Below are positions 45,960 through 55,058 of a stretch of 64,000 bases of DNA, one piece after another. A program made the translations under genes and the position numbers. Below the pieces are notes generated by a model. That model did not search any database. It was given only the letters and a program-made list of their open reading frames with translations, and had not been told where the DNA came from. Source of the stretch: Treponema sp. (GTDB taxonomy: Bacteria > Spirochaetota > Spirochaetia > Treponematales > Treponemataceae); NCBI GenBank assembly GCA_017619795.1, contig JAFZRP010000068.1, forward strand, positions 16,811 to 80,810, in the 5' to 3' direction. The stretch's first letter is position 1. Each line of letters starts with the position of its first letter.

Positions 45960-47654
45960 ATGAGTGAAGTATGGAGTGTATGGTTTTTGATTGGTGCCGC
46001 ACTGGTATTCTTTATGCAGTGTGGTTTCGCAATGGTAGAAACCGGATTTACGAGGGCAAAGAACGCAGGTAACATTATCATGAAAAACCTGATGGATTTC
46101 TGTATTGGTACACCAATGTTCATGCTGCTTGGATTCGGTCTGATGATGAGTGAGAATTATTTCTTCGGGCTTATTGGAAAGCCGAACATGCAGTTGTTCA
46201 CAAAGTTTGCAGAGCTTGACTGGTCCAGCTTTGTGTTCAACCTTGTGTTCTGCGCAACTGCTGCTACTATCGTCAGCGGTTCTATGGCAGAGCGAACAAA
46301 ATTCAGTGCGTACTGTATTTATTCAGCTGTAATTTCTGCAGTTGTTTATCCGATTGAAGCTGGTTGGGTATGGAACCCACAGGGCTGGCTCGTAGGTCTT
46401 GGTTTTGTAGACTTTGCCGGTGGTGCTGCAATTCACTCGGTTGGTGGTACAGCTGCTTTGATTGGTGCTATCTTCCTTGGTCCACGTATTGGAAAGTATG
46501 ATTATGATAAGAACGGAAAGGTAACAAAGGTTCACGCTATTCCTGGTCACTCTCTGACACTTGGTGCTCTTGGAACCTTTATCCTCTGGTTCGGATGGTA
46601 CGGCTTCAACGGTGCAGCTTGTACACAGCTTCTTGGTGTAGGTGGTTTGGCTGCTGTATTCACAACTACAACAATTGCTCCGGCAGTTGCCTGTGTTACA
46701 ACAATGATCTTTACCTGGATCAAAAACGGCAAGCCTGATGTTTCTATGACATTAAACGCTTCTTTGGCAGGTCTTGTTGCAATCACACCAACTTGTGCTA
46801 CAGTTGACGCTCTTGGTGCAAGTGTGATCGGTATTGTTGCAGGTATTATAGTAGTATTAGTTGTAGAGTTCCTTGACCTTAAGCTTCATATTGATGACCC
46901 TGTTGGTGCTGTAGCAGTTCACCTTGCAAACGGTATCTGGGGAACTTTGTCTGACGGTTTGTTCAACGTAGAAAACGGTTTGTTCTACGGTGGCGGTGTA
47001 AAGCACCTTGGTGTTCAGTGTCTTGGTGAGTTCACAATCGTTGCTTGGACAACAGTTTGTATGATTATTACCTTCAGCCTTATTAAGAAATTACACGGTT
47101 TGCGTGCAAGTAAGGAAGAAGAAATTGTTGGTCTTGATAAGCTTGAGCACGGTATTGATTCAAGCTACGCAGGCTTCATCATGGCTCCACAGGTTATGAC
47201 AGAAGGTGCAGCTGGAGTAGGTGGCGCAACTGCAGTTAGTTCAGAAGGCAGCGTTCCTGTAGAAAAGGCTGTTCCTGTTACAAAAGCTACAGAACGTCCG
47301 GATGCAAAGTTCCATATGGTTACAATCATTACTCGCCAGAGCAAGTTCGACGAGCTCAAGGCAGCTATGAACGACATCAACGTAACCGGTATGACAGTTA
47401 CAAACGTACTTGGTTGTGGTCAGCAGCACGGAAACGTTCAGAAATACCGTGGTGTTGAAATGGATATGACCCTCCTGCCTAAGATTAAGGTAGACATCGT
47501 AGTGAGTGAAGTTCCTGTTGACCTGGTTATCACAGCCGCTAAGGAAGTTCTCTACACAGGTAACATTGGCGACGGTAAGATCTTCGTATACGATGTTCAG
47601 AATGTTGTAAAGGTTCGTACCGGCGAAGAAGGCTACGAAGCTTTGCAGGACTAA
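45960..47654 (+). CDS. amtB: Ammonium transporter fused to a C-terminal PII domain
   Basis: A 564-residue protein. Residues about 1-410 are an Amt/Mep/Rh channel of 11 helices (FFMQCGFAMVETGFTRAKNAGNIIMKNL, GSMAERTKF, FGWYGFNGA). After an Ala/Val-rich linker, residues 450-560 are a complete GlnB/GlnK domain (VTGMTVTNVLGCG, GNIGDGKIFVYDVQNVVKVRTGEE). The T-loop reads QKYRGVEMDM, with Met where the uridylylated Tyr51 normally sits, so control is likely by ATP/ADP/2-oxoglutarate binding alone. The ATG at 45960 has GGAGG 7 bases upstream. Inner membrane. Confidence 0.93.
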   Translation: MSEVWSVWFLIGAALVFFMQCGFAMVETGFTRAKNAGNIIMKNLMDFCIGTPMFMLLGFGLMMSENYFFGLIGKPNMQLFTKFAELDWSSFVFNLVFCATAATIVSGSMAERTKFSAYCIYSAVISAVVYPIEAGWVWNPQGWLVGLGFVDFAGGAAIHSVGGTAALIGAIFLGPRIGKYDYDKNGKVTKVHAIPGHSLTLGALGTFILWFGWYGFNGAACTQLLGVGGLAAVFTTTTIAPAVACVTTMIFTWIKNGKPDVSMTLNASLAGLVAITPTCATVDALGASVIGIVAGIIVVLVVEFLDLKLHIDDPVGAVAVHLANGIWGTLSDGLFNVENGLFYGGGVKHLGVQCLGEFTIVAWTTVCMIITFSLIKKLHGLRASKEEEIVGLDKLEHGIDSSYAGFIMAPQVMTEGAAGVGGATAVSSEGSVPVEKAVPVTKATERPDAKFHMVTIITRQSKFDELKAAMNDINVTGMTVTNVLGCGQQHGNVQKYRGVEMDMTLLPKIKVDIVVSEVPVDLVITAAKEVLYTGNIGDGKIFVYDVQNVVKVRTGEEGYEALQD

Positions 47655-47677
47655 ATAAGAATTAAATGAGGTCTAAA

Positions 47678-47710
47678 TGTCAATCAGCTTTTTTCTAAAA
47701 CTGATTGACA
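47678..47710. promoter_or_regulatory. Inverted repeat downstream of amtB containing the purA -35 box
   Basis: TGTCAATCAG (47678-47687) and CTGATTGACA (47701-47710) form a perfect ten-pair dyad with a 13-base spacer but no T run. The right arm includes the TTGACA -35 box of the purA promoter. It may be a weak terminator, a transcription-factor site, or both. Confidence 0.5.
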
Positions 47711-47798
47711 CGCGCTGTTAAACTAAGTAAATTCAAAAAGCAAAGGCAAGGAAGTCTTTGTGGTGTAAAAACACGAGACATCTTTGCCTTTTATTTTT
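47705..47798 (+). promoter_or_regulatory. ANTAR-type leader of purA-glmS
   Basis: Promoter TTGACA (47705-47710), 17-bp spacer, TAAATT (47728-47733), start near 47740. Hairpin CAAAGGC-AAGGAA-GTCTTTG (47741-47760): seven pairs and loop with A1 and G4, the strongest single hairpin of the set. It overlaps the terminator arm starting AAAGGCAAGG (47742), which pairs with the segment ending TTTGCCTTT (47792); an inner GTGT-AAAA-ACAC hairpin lies between and a T-rich run follows. Confidence 0.78.
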
Positions 47799-47819
47799 TG
47801 AAAATCTTTGGAGTAATTT

Positions 47820-49094
47820 ATGAAAAACAGTGCTATTGTTGGAATTAACTGGGGAGATGAGGGAAAAGGTCGCATGGTTGACCTTCTCACACAAGATTAT
47901 GATGTAGTTGTTAGATTTCAGGGTGGCGGAAATGCTGGTCATACTGTAATCAACGAAAAGGGAAAGTTTGCCCTTCATCTTCTTCCATCGGGAATTTTCA
48001 GAGATGGCGTTGTAAACATTCTTGGTAACGGTGTCGCACTTGACCCGGAAAATCTTTTCAAAGAAATTGAAGATGTAAGAGCAAAAGGAATAAGCATTAC
48101 TCCAGATAATTTAAAGATAAGTGACAGGGCTTCTTTGCTTCTTCCATGGCACCGCGATTTGGATGCACTTGAAGAGCAGCGCCTTGCCGATAAAAAATAC
48201 GGTTCAACAAAACAGGGTATCGCACCTTTCTATTCAGATAAATACCAGAAAAAAACAGTTCTCGCAGGCGAGCTTTTTTATCCTGCAGAATTAAAACAGC
48301 ATCTTCTGGACATAATGGAATGGAAAAACCTTACACTTACAAAGGTTTACGGTGCAGAGCCTTACACAGAAGCTAAGCTCGATGCCTGGTTGAACGATGC
48401 TTGTGAAAAGATTAAGCCATTCATCTGTGATACAGGTCTTTTCTTAAAGGATGCACAGGCTGCCGGAAAGAGTATTCTTTTTGAAGCTCAGCTTGGTTCT
48501 CTCCGCGACCTGGATTATGGTATTTATCCTTATACAACATCATCTAACACTTCAGCTGCATTTGCTCCAATTGGTTCTGGTCTTCCTTCAGCAAAAATTA
48601 CAGATGTAATTGGTGTTGTAAAGGCTTATGCAACCTGTGTTGGCGAAGGTCCATTTGTTTGCGAAATGTTTGGTGATGAAGCTGAAGAGCTCCGCAAGGC
48701 AGGAAACGAATACGGTGCAAAAACTGGTCGTCCACGCCGCGTTGGTTCTTTGGATTTAGTTGCAACACGCTATGGTGTTGAAGTTCAGGCTGCAACTGCA
48801 ATCGCCCTTACAAAGCTCGATGTTTTGAGTTATATGGATAAGATTCCTGTAACAACTCACTACGAGCTGAACGGTAAGAAGATAGACCGCTTCCCATTCC
48901 CAGTAGCCTTAAAGGACTGTAAGCCTGTTATTGAATATGTACCAGGCTGGAAGTGCGATATTTCTGGTGTACGCGAGTGGGACAAGCTTCCAGAAGCAGC
49001 ACGAAAATACGTTGAATATATTGAAAAGAATATTGGTTGTCATATTAAATATGTTTCTGTTGGTGCAGAACGCGAGGCAATCATTGTCCGATAA
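47820..49094 (+). CDS. purA: Adenylosuccinate synthetase
   Basis: A 424-residue enzyme joining IMP and aspartate with GTP, first committed step to AMP. Family motifs include GINWGDEGKGRMVDLL, QGGGNAGHTV, the Lys-containing STKQGIAP and GRPRRVGSLDLVATRY. GGAG precedes the ATG. It starts behind an ANTAR-type leader and is followed by glmS after 11 bases, so both are likely one transcript. Length normal. Cytoplasmic. Confidence 0.96.
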   Translation: MKNSAIVGINWGDEGKGRMVDLLTQDYDVVVRFQGGGNAGHTVINEKGKFALHLLPSGIFRDGVVNILGNGVALDPENLFKEIEDVRAKGISITPDNLKISDRASLLLPWHRDLDALEEQRLADKKYGSTKQGIAPFYSDKYQKKTVLAGELFYPAELKQHLLDIMEWKNLTLTKVYGAEPYTEAKLDAWLNDACEKIKPFICDTGLFLKDAQAAGKSILFEAQLGSLRDLDYGIYPYTTSSNTSAAFAPIGSGLPSAKITDVIGVVKAYATCVGEGPFVCEMFGDEAEELRKAGNEYGAKTGRPRRVGSLDLVATRYGVEVQAATAIALTKLDVLSYMDKIPVTTHYELNGKKIDRFPFPVALKDCKPVIEYVPGWKCDISGVREWDKLPEAARKYVEYIEKNIGCHIKYVSVGAEREAIIVR

Positions 49095-49105
49095 GGAGAG
49101 ATAAA

Positions 49106-50950
49106 ATGTGCGGAATTGTAGGTTATGTTGGCGAAAAAGAAGCTACGCCGATTCTTATAAACACTTTGAAAAAACTTGAGTACCGTGGATACGACAGTGC
49201 CGGAATTGCGGTTCTTTCAGAAAACGATAACATTGTTGTTCAAAAGGCAAAGGGTGCGCTCAAGTTTCTGGAAGAGCAGGTTTCAAAAGAGTTTATAAAG
49301 GGTTCTTTGGGAATTGGTCATACAAGATGGGCTACTCACGGCGAACCTAGCGATATTAACGCACATCCTCATACAAATGTAAGCGGCTCAATCGCAGTCG
49401 TTCACAACGGAATTATTGAAAACTATGCAAAGCTTAAGGAAAAACTCCAGTCAAACGGAGTTGTTTTCCGAAGCCAGACAGATACAGAAGTTATTGCCCA
49501 CCTTGTAAACTATTACTACGAAAAAACAGGCGATATTTTTCAGGCAGTTCGCACAGCTCTCTCAAAGCTTGAAGGCAGCTATGCGCTTGGTGTTATCAGT
49601 CAGGATTATCCGGACAGAATTATAGCAGCAAGAAAAGACAGTCCGCTTATTGTAGGTCTTGGTAATGGCGAAAACTTTATTGCCAGCGATGTTCCTGCAG
49701 TTCTTGAATATACCCGCGAGGTTTACTTCCTGGAGCAGCAGGAAATGGCTGTTTTGTATACAGACCATGTTGATTTGTATACAGAGGATGGTGAAAAGGT
49801 TATCCGTAAGCCGTTCCATGTTGACTGGGATTTGTCTTCTGCAGAAAAGAACGGTTATGCCCACTTTATGCTCAAGGAAATCTACGAGCAGCCAAAGGCA
49901 CTTACCGATACTCTTCGTCCTAGACTTGTAATTAAAAACAATAAAGCTGTAGACATTCATTTTGACGAAATGGATTTTACCGAAGATTTTAAGAATGCCA
50001 ACAGAGTTGTAATTACTGCGTGTGGTACAGCTTATCATGCGGGAGTTGCAGCCCGTTATATTTTCGAAAAGCTTGCTAGAGTTCCTGTTGTTGTAGATAC
50101 AGCAAGTGAGTTCCGCTACAGAGATCCAATTCTTACTCCAAAGGATGTATTTATCGTTATCAGCCAGTCTGGAGAAACAGCAGACACTCTTGCTGCCTTA
50201 AGACTTGCAAAACAGGCTGGAGCAAGAATTATTGCAATTACAAACTGTGTTGGTTCAACTGTAAGCCGCGAAGCCGATAAGGTTATTTACACCTGGGCTG
50301 GTCCGGAAATTGCGGTTGCTTCCACAAAGGCTTATACAACTCAGCTTATGTGCCTTTATCTTCTTGCAATGAAGATGGCTTATGTGCGCGAGTCAGTTTC
50401 TAAAGCTGATTATGAAAAGCTTCTTGGAGTTTTACAGGAGATTCCGTCCCAGACAGAGCAGGTTCTTAAGGATCAGAGTTCAATTCAGAAGTTCGCCTCC
50501 CTTAATTTTAATAAGAGCAAGGTTTTCTATATCGGACGATTGATAGACAGTGCTTCAAGCTTGGAGAGTGCACTTAAGCTTAAGGAAGTAAGCTACATGC
50601 ATTCCGAAGCCTTTGCCGCAGGTGAGCTCAAGCACGGACCGATTGCCCTTATAGATACAGACACACTCGTTGTAGCGCTTGCAACTCAGCGGGCTTTGTA
50701 CGAAAAAATCAACAGTAATATTGTAGAAGTAAAGTCACGAGGTGCTTCGACACTCGTAATTAGTCAAGGCGATACAAGCATCTTTAAAGACAGTGCTGAC
50801 ACAGTTATTACAATTCCAGAAACAGAGGATATTTTTGCAGCAATTCTTGCAATTATACCGGCTCAGCTTTTTGCTTATTATTGTTCAGTTTTGTGGGGAA
50901 ATAATCCTGACCAGCCAAGAAATCTTGCGAAATCAGTAACAGTAGAATAG
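49106..50950 (+). CDS. glmS: Glucosamine-fructose-6-phosphate aminotransferase
   Basis: A 614-residue enzyme using glutamine to make glucosamine-6-phosphate for peptidoglycan. The N-terminal glutaminase nucleophile is Cys2 in MCGIVGYVG, with RGYDSAGIA and GHTRWATHGEP. Two SIS domains follow (ITACGTAYHAG, SQSGETADTLAAL, IGRLIDSASSLESALKLKEVSYMHSEAF). It ends DQPRNLAKSVTVE, typical of the family. AAGGAG precedes the ATG. Co-transcribed with purA. Confidence 0.97.
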   Translation: MCGIVGYVGEKEATPILINTLKKLEYRGYDSAGIAVLSENDNIVVQKAKGALKFLEEQVSKEFIKGSLGIGHTRWATHGEPSDINAHPHTNVSGSIAVVHNGIIENYAKLKEKLQSNGVVFRSQTDTEVIAHLVNYYYEKTGDIFQAVRTALSKLEGSYALGVISQDYPDRIIAARKDSPLIVGLGNGENFIASDVPAVLEYTREVYFLEQQEMAVLYTDHVDLYTEDGEKVIRKPFHVDWDLSSAEKNGYAHFMLKEIYEQPKALTDTLRPRLVIKNNKAVDIHFDEMDFTEDFKNANRVVITACGTAYHAGVAARYIFEKLARVPVVVDTASEFRYRDPILTPKDVFIVISQSGETADTLAALRLAKQAGARIIAITNCVGSTVSREADKVIYTWAGPEIAVASTKAYTTQLMCLYLLAMKMAYVRESVSKADYEKLLGVLQEIPSQTEQVLKDQSSIQKFASLNFNKSKVFYIGRLIDSASSLESALKLKEVSYMHSEAFAAGELKHGPIALIDTDTLVVALATQRALYEKINSNIVEVKSRGASTLVISQGDTSIFKDSADTVITIPETEDIFAAILAIIPAQLFAYYCSVLWGNNPDQPRNLAKSVTVE

Positions 50951-51021
50951 CGAAAGCTTCTGCTTGTACAATATCGTCCACAGCTTCCGCTTTCGCTTGC
51001 AGTTTTGCAAAGCAAAACTGC
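50949..51021. terminator. Double-hairpin region between glmS and GH43 gene
   Basis: Two inverted repeats follow glmS: AGCGAAAGC with GCTTTCGCT, and GCAGTTTTGC-AAA-GCAAAACTGC (50999-51021). The second resembles a palindrome at 57499-57519. It can serve both convergent genes as a terminator although T runs are short. Confidence 0.5.
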
Positions 51022-51027
51022 TGTCAC

Positions 51028-51996
51028 TTATTTTTCTGAACCATCCATTGTGATAATTCCGCCTTTGTCGTCAAACTTAAGCTCGCGGAACTTAACGTTG
51101 CGCTTCTGGTTTATACCGTTTGAGCGCTCACAGTCATGATAGAACAAATACCACTTTCCGTGATATTCGAGGATTGAGTGGTGAGTTGTCCATCCAAGAA
51201 CTGGAGTAAGAATCTTTCCGCCATAAGTATAAGGACCGTAAACATTCTTGCTTGTAGAGTAGCACAAGAAGTGAGTTGTTCCAGTTGAATATGTGAAATA
51301 GTATGTATCACCTTTTTTGAACAACCATGGATCTTCAAAGTAGCGGCGGTCTTCATCTTCACCCTGCAAAGGTTTTCCGTTTTCGTCAACAATTACAAGG
51401 TCACGAGGTGCTTCTGCAATCTCTGTCATATTGTCTTTCATAAGAGCGATTTTTGGAGTACAAGCATCTTCCTTGCGAGGTTCCTTGTTGTCAGCGCTCC
51501 ATTTGTTGTTGCGGTACTGATCAAGCTGTCCGCCCCAGAGTCCACCAAATGTAAGATAATATTTGCCGTCTGTATCTGGGAAACAGCATGGGTCAATAGA
51601 ATAAGTACCCTGAATGTAATCATCCTCTGGCTTGAAAGAACCTTCCGGTTTATCTCCAATTGCAACACCTACGCGGAACATTCCTTTTTTGTCGCGGGCA
51701 GGGAAGTAAAAATAATATTTGTCGCCTTTTTTAACGCAGTCTGGAGCCCAAAGCTGCTTGCTTGCCCATTTTACATCATCAAGAGTGAAAACGCAGCCGC
51801 AGTCACGAGGATAGGTTTCGGTGTCCTTCATTTCATAGACATGATAGTCTTTCATGTTGTACTGATCACCGTTATCGTTGTTTTCAACATCCTCATCTTC
51901 ATCGTGTGAAGGATAAATGTAGATTTTGTCATCAAAAACGTGTGCTGAAGGGTCAGCTGTGTACAAATCCATAACAAGAGGTTTTTTCTCAATCAT
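51028..51996 (-). CDS. Glycoside hydrolase family 43 enzyme (arabinofuranosidase/xylosidase)
   Basis: A 322-residue five-bladed propeller enzyme without signal peptide. Candidate catalytic residues: base Asp in YTADPSAHVF near the N-terminus, pKa modulator Asp in YSIDPCCFPD, and acid Glu in RRYFEDPWLF. Also seen are WAPDCVKKGDKYYFYFP and WTTHHSILEYHGKWYLFYHD. It cleaves arabinose or xylose side groups of hemicellulose oligomers in the cytoplasm, complementing GH51. The ATG at 51996 follows GGAG; the TTG at 52008 abuts it. Confidence 0.9.
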   Translation of the reverse strand: MIEKKPLVMDLYTADPSAHVFDDKIYIYPSHDEDEDVENNDNGDQYNMKDYHVYEMKDTETYPRDCGCVFTLDDVKWASKQLWAPDCVKKGDKYYFYFPARDKKGMFRVGVAIGDKPEGSFKPEDDYIQGTYSIDPCCFPDTDGKYYLTFGGLWGGQLDQYRNNKWSADNKEPRKEDACTPKIALMKDNMTEIAEAPRDLVIVDENGKPLQGEDEDRRYFEDPWLFKKGDTYYFTYSTGTTHFLCYSTSKNVYGPYTYGGKILTPVLGWTTHHSILEYHGKWYLFYHDCERSNGINQKRNVKFRELKFDDKGGIITMDGSEK

Positions 51997-52119
51997 AGTT
52001 ATCTCCAAATGCTAACAATATATATGGTAAAAATCTTACTTTATAAAGTGATTTTTATAAATAAGATAAAACACTTAAAATGGATAGTCCATAACAGATA
52101 TTGATAAAAATTGTGTATT

Positions 52120-53073
52120 TTAGTGTATTGTTCCAGGTACTTCCGATTCAGCATTTCTTGAGGCACACCAGACTCCTTTTTGCAGTGCTGCCTGGAAGTT
52201 ACCGGTGTTTGCGTATTCGTACAAAAAGCCGGCATTAAAGCTGTCGCCGCAGGCCGTTGTATTTACGGCTTTTACCTTTTCAATCGGGCACTCTGTAAAC
52301 TCGCCTTTGTTTGCTGCATAAACAGATTTTGTTCCTCTTGTGATGATGATGATGTTATTCAACTCTCGGCTTTTGCTTACAATAAGGTTTTTGAGTTCAG
52401 TTTCAGTCAATTCATCATCAGCCTTATTTTCCGGTTTTTGCTGTCCCTGCTGACTTTGTTTCCTGAACGTCCAGCTAAACTCATCTTCGTTTATTTTGAT
52501 GATGGAAGGAGTGCAGACTTCCAGGGTTTTGATTAAATCTTTCCCGTGAAAATCAACAAGTAAAAGCTTTCCTTTCTGGATTGCATATTTTGAAAGTTCA
52601 GGGTACATATCATCACACCAGATTCCAGGACGGCTGCCCGCAAGAAGAACCGCGTCGGCATCATCAATCATACCTGGAAGCTCAACACCCATTAAGTTTT
52701 TTTCGGACAATTCAAAAGCCTCTGTGCGTTTAAGAACAGGCTCGCTTATAACAAGTTCGGTTGTAGTTCCAAGAGTTTTATCTAAAAGAGTAATACATTC
52801 CCGTGTATAGCCCGGCAGCTTTGTGTAACGGAGATTAAGATTATCTTCCTTTGCGAGCTTTTCAAAATCCTTATAATTCAATTCTCCAAGCGGACAAAAC
52901 GTTGTGACGCAATCCTTTTCCAGCTGAGCAAGAATCCTTGCGGCATTTACAGCCTTTCCTGAGGCATCAAGTCTGTAATGGTCTGATCGGTTTACTTCTT
53001 CAAGTCTTACACTCGGAAAAGTCACAGTCTTCTGAAGAGTAGAGCTAAAACAAATACACAAAAACTTTTTCAT
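52120..53073 (-). CDS. PfkB-family sugar kinase (1-phosphofructokinase/tagatose-6-P kinase type)
   Basis: A 317-residue ribokinase-fold protein resembling FruK/LacC. The substrate motif appears as DASGKAVNAARILAQL, and the C-terminal catalytic signature as VNTTACGDSFNAGFLYEY, with the base Asp kept and Ala in place of the common Gly. It should phosphorylate a sugar phosphate with ATP. An Asn/Gln/Lys-rich insertion near residues 205-225 is unusual. It is upstream of the GH43 gene on the same strand (123-base gap) and divergent from the AICAR transformylase gene. Confidence 0.82.
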   Translation of the reverse strand: MKKFLCICFSSTLQKTVTFPSVRLEEVNRSDHYRLDASGKAVNAARILAQLEKDCVTTFCPLGELNYKDFEKLAKEDNLNLRYTKLPGYTRECITLLDKTLGTTTELVISEPVLKRTEAFELSEKNLMGVELPGMIDDADAVLLAGSRPGIWCDDMYPELSKYAIQKGKLLLVDFHGKDLIKTLEVCTPSIIKINEDEFSWTFRKQSQQGQQKPENKADDELTETELKNLIVSKSRELNNIIIITRGTKSVYAANKGEFTECPIEKVKAVNTTACGDSFNAGFLYEYANTGNFQAALQKGVWCASRNAESEVPGTIH

Positions 53074-53110
53074 ATTGAAAAAATACCATATTTATTCTAA
53101 TCTATCCACC

Positions 53111-54283
53111 ATGAAAGAACTTGAATTGAAATATGGATGTAATCCAAATCAGAAGCCCGCTCGGGTTTTTATGGAAGACGGCGATCTCCCAATCACAGTT
53201 TTGAACGGAAGACCGGGATATATCAATCTGCTCGATGCTTTGAACGGCTGGCAGCTTGTAAAGGAATTGAAGGAAGCAACAGGACTCCCTGCAGCAACAA
53301 GCTTTAAGCACGTATCTCCAGCTGGTGCCGCAGTAGGACTCCCACTTTCAGATACCCTCAAACAGATTTATTTTACCGGTGATGTAGAGCTTACACCTCT
53401 TGCTTGTGCTTATGCCCGTGCTCGTGGTGCAGACCGAATGAGCTCTTTTGGTGACTTTATTTCCCTTTCTGATGAATGTGATGAAGCAACAGCTCTTTTA
53501 ATCAAAAAAGAAGTTTCTGACGGAATTATTGCTCCAGCTTATTCAGCAAAGGCTCTGGAAATCCTTAAGGCAAAGAAAAACGGTAACTATTGTGTTATCC
53601 AGATTGATCCTGCTTATGTTCCAGCCGCTACAGAAAAGAAGCAGGTTTTTGGCGTTACTTTTGAACAGGGACACAACTTCCTTAAGATTGACAATTCCTG
53701 CCTTGAAAACATTGTAACAAAAAACAAGCAGCTCTCTGAAAACGACAAGCGCAATCTTGTTATTTCGCTTATCGTTCTTAAATACACACAGTCAAACTCA
53801 GTTTGTTTTGTAAAGGACGGACAGGCTATCGGTATTGGAGCAGGTCAGCAGAGTCGTGTTCATTGTACGCGCCTTGCAGGACAGAAGGCAGACAACTGGT
53901 GGCTCCGTCAGAGTCCACAGGTGCTTGGTCTTCAGTTTGTTGATGGAATTAAGCGTGCTGACCGTGATAACGCAATTGATGTTTACATCGGCGAAGAATA
54001 TATGGACGTTCTTGCTGAAGGCAAATGGCAGAATATCTTTAAGGTAAAGCCGGAAGTATTCACACGCGAAGCAAAGGCTGCCTGGATTGCAAAAAACACT
54101 GATGTTGCCCTTGGTTCAGATGCCTTCTTCCCATTCGGCGACAACATCGACCGCGCTCATAAATCAGGCGTAAAATGTGTTGTTCAGCCAGGTGGAAGTG
54201 TTCGTGATGATTTAGTAATTGAAGCAGCAGACGGTTACAACATGGTTATGTGCTTCAACGGAATCAGACTTTTCCATCACTAA
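53111..54283 (+). CDS. Stand-alone AICAR transformylase (PurH C-terminal domain type)
   Basis: A 390-residue protein matching only the AICAR formyltransferase half of PurH: MKELELKYGCNPNQKPARVF, ATSFKHVSPAGAAVG (catalytic Lys-His) and SDAFFPFGDNIDRAHKSGVKCVVQPGGSVRDD. The IMP cyclohydrolase domain is absent, so cyclisation must be encoded elsewhere. The ATG at 53111 has no clear ribosome site; TTGAAA (53075) and TAATCT (53098) could give a leaderless message. It is 37 bp from the divergent kinase start. Confidence 0.88.
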   Translation: MKELELKYGCNPNQKPARVFMEDGDLPITVLNGRPGYINLLDALNGWQLVKELKEATGLPAATSFKHVSPAGAAVGLPLSDTLKQIYFTGDVELTPLACAYARARGADRMSSFGDFISLSDECDEATALLIKKEVSDGIIAPAYSAKALEILKAKKNGNYCVIQIDPAYVPAATEKKQVFGVTFEQGHNFLKIDNSCLENIVTKNKQLSENDKRNLVISLIVLKYTQSNSVCFVKDGQAIGIGAGQQSRVHCTRLAGQKADNWWLRQSPQVLGLQFVDGIKRADRDNAIDVYIGEEYMDVLAEGKWQNIFKVKPEVFTREAKAAWIAKNTDVALGSDAFFPFGDNIDRAHKSGVKCVVQPGGSVRDDLVIEAADGYNMVMCFNGIRLFHH

Positions 54284-54292
54284 TTGATTTGC

Positions 54293-54799
54293 ATGCGCAG
54301 ACTGTTTGCTTTTTTGTTTCCAATTCTATTTCTCGTGTCGGCTTGCAAGGTACATGTTGAATATCCGTACGAGTATAAGGAAGCGGAAACAAAAATCATA
54401 ACATACAGATGCGCAGTTTCTAATGGAACGTTCGCTTCTTTGGAAAAGCTTTCCGTAAAGGATGATGATGGGGTATCGTTCTCGTTTGATAAAGCGGGGA
54501 CGGTTTACCTCAAGCTTTATCTTTTTACGTATAACGAGGAAACTCAGGAGCGGATTGAGTACAGAATCGTTAACGACTTTCTTTTAAAATACAAAAGCAA
54601 TAATCCTGTTTCTTATTTTCTCCGCGGAGAAACAAAATCAACCAATTCCGTTTATACACGAGATGATTTACAAGGAACCTCTGCAGAACTGGATACTTCC
54701 TTTAGTTTTCGTGGAAAAAACTTAAAAACAATCTTTATCCGATTCGATTGCCCTGAAAATACTACACTGAATATCTCTTATGCACTTTGCAATGAATAA
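54293..54799 (+). CDS. Small lipoprotein, unknown function
   Basis: A 168-residue protein with an N-terminal signal (RRLFAFLFPILFLVSAC) ending at a lipobox Cys, so it is membrane anchored. The mature part is beta-rich (YRCAVSNGTFASLEKLSV, GTVYLKLYLF, TLNISYALCNE) without a domain I recognise. It starts nine bases past the AICAR transformylase stop and may be co-transcribed. Treponemes carry many such lipoproteins. Confidence 0.65.
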   Translation: MRRLFAFLFPILFLVSACKVHVEYPYEYKEAETKIITYRCAVSNGTFASLEKLSVKDDDGVSFSFDKAGTVYLKLYLFTYNEETQERIEYRIVNDFLLKYKSNNPVSYFLRGETKSTNSVYTRDDLQGTSAELDTSFSFRGKNLKTIFIRFDCPENTTLNISYALCNE

Positions 54800-55058
54800 T
54801 TGATTCTATCTATAATATCAATAAAGAATGTAACATATAGGAAAATTCCCCTGAATTTTCGTAATTTTTTCTTGCATTAAGTGTTAAATGGGTATACAGT
54901 TAATGTATAATTTTTAATAAAAAAGTATGCAATTGCAGTTTACTGAATCGTTGATTTATGAGCTGCATACATAGCCAAAAACTATGTAAAAAAAAATGAA
55001 AAAAATCCCTGAATTGGAAAGAGGCAGGGATTGGTAAACAAAATTAAGGAGTTTTCAT
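54800..55058 (+). promoter_or_regulatory. Intergenic region with structured 5' leader of a lipoprotein gene
   Basis: An extended -10 TG-TATAAT (54906-54911) with a weak -35 would start a leader of about 140 bases. The leader holds GTATGCA (54925-54931) with TGCATAC (54964-54970), ACATAG (54969-54974) with CTATGT (54982-54987), and AATCCCTG (55004-55011) with CAGGGATT (55025-55032). AAGGAG precedes the ATG. None has a T run and I do not recognise a riboswitch. Confidence 0.45.
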
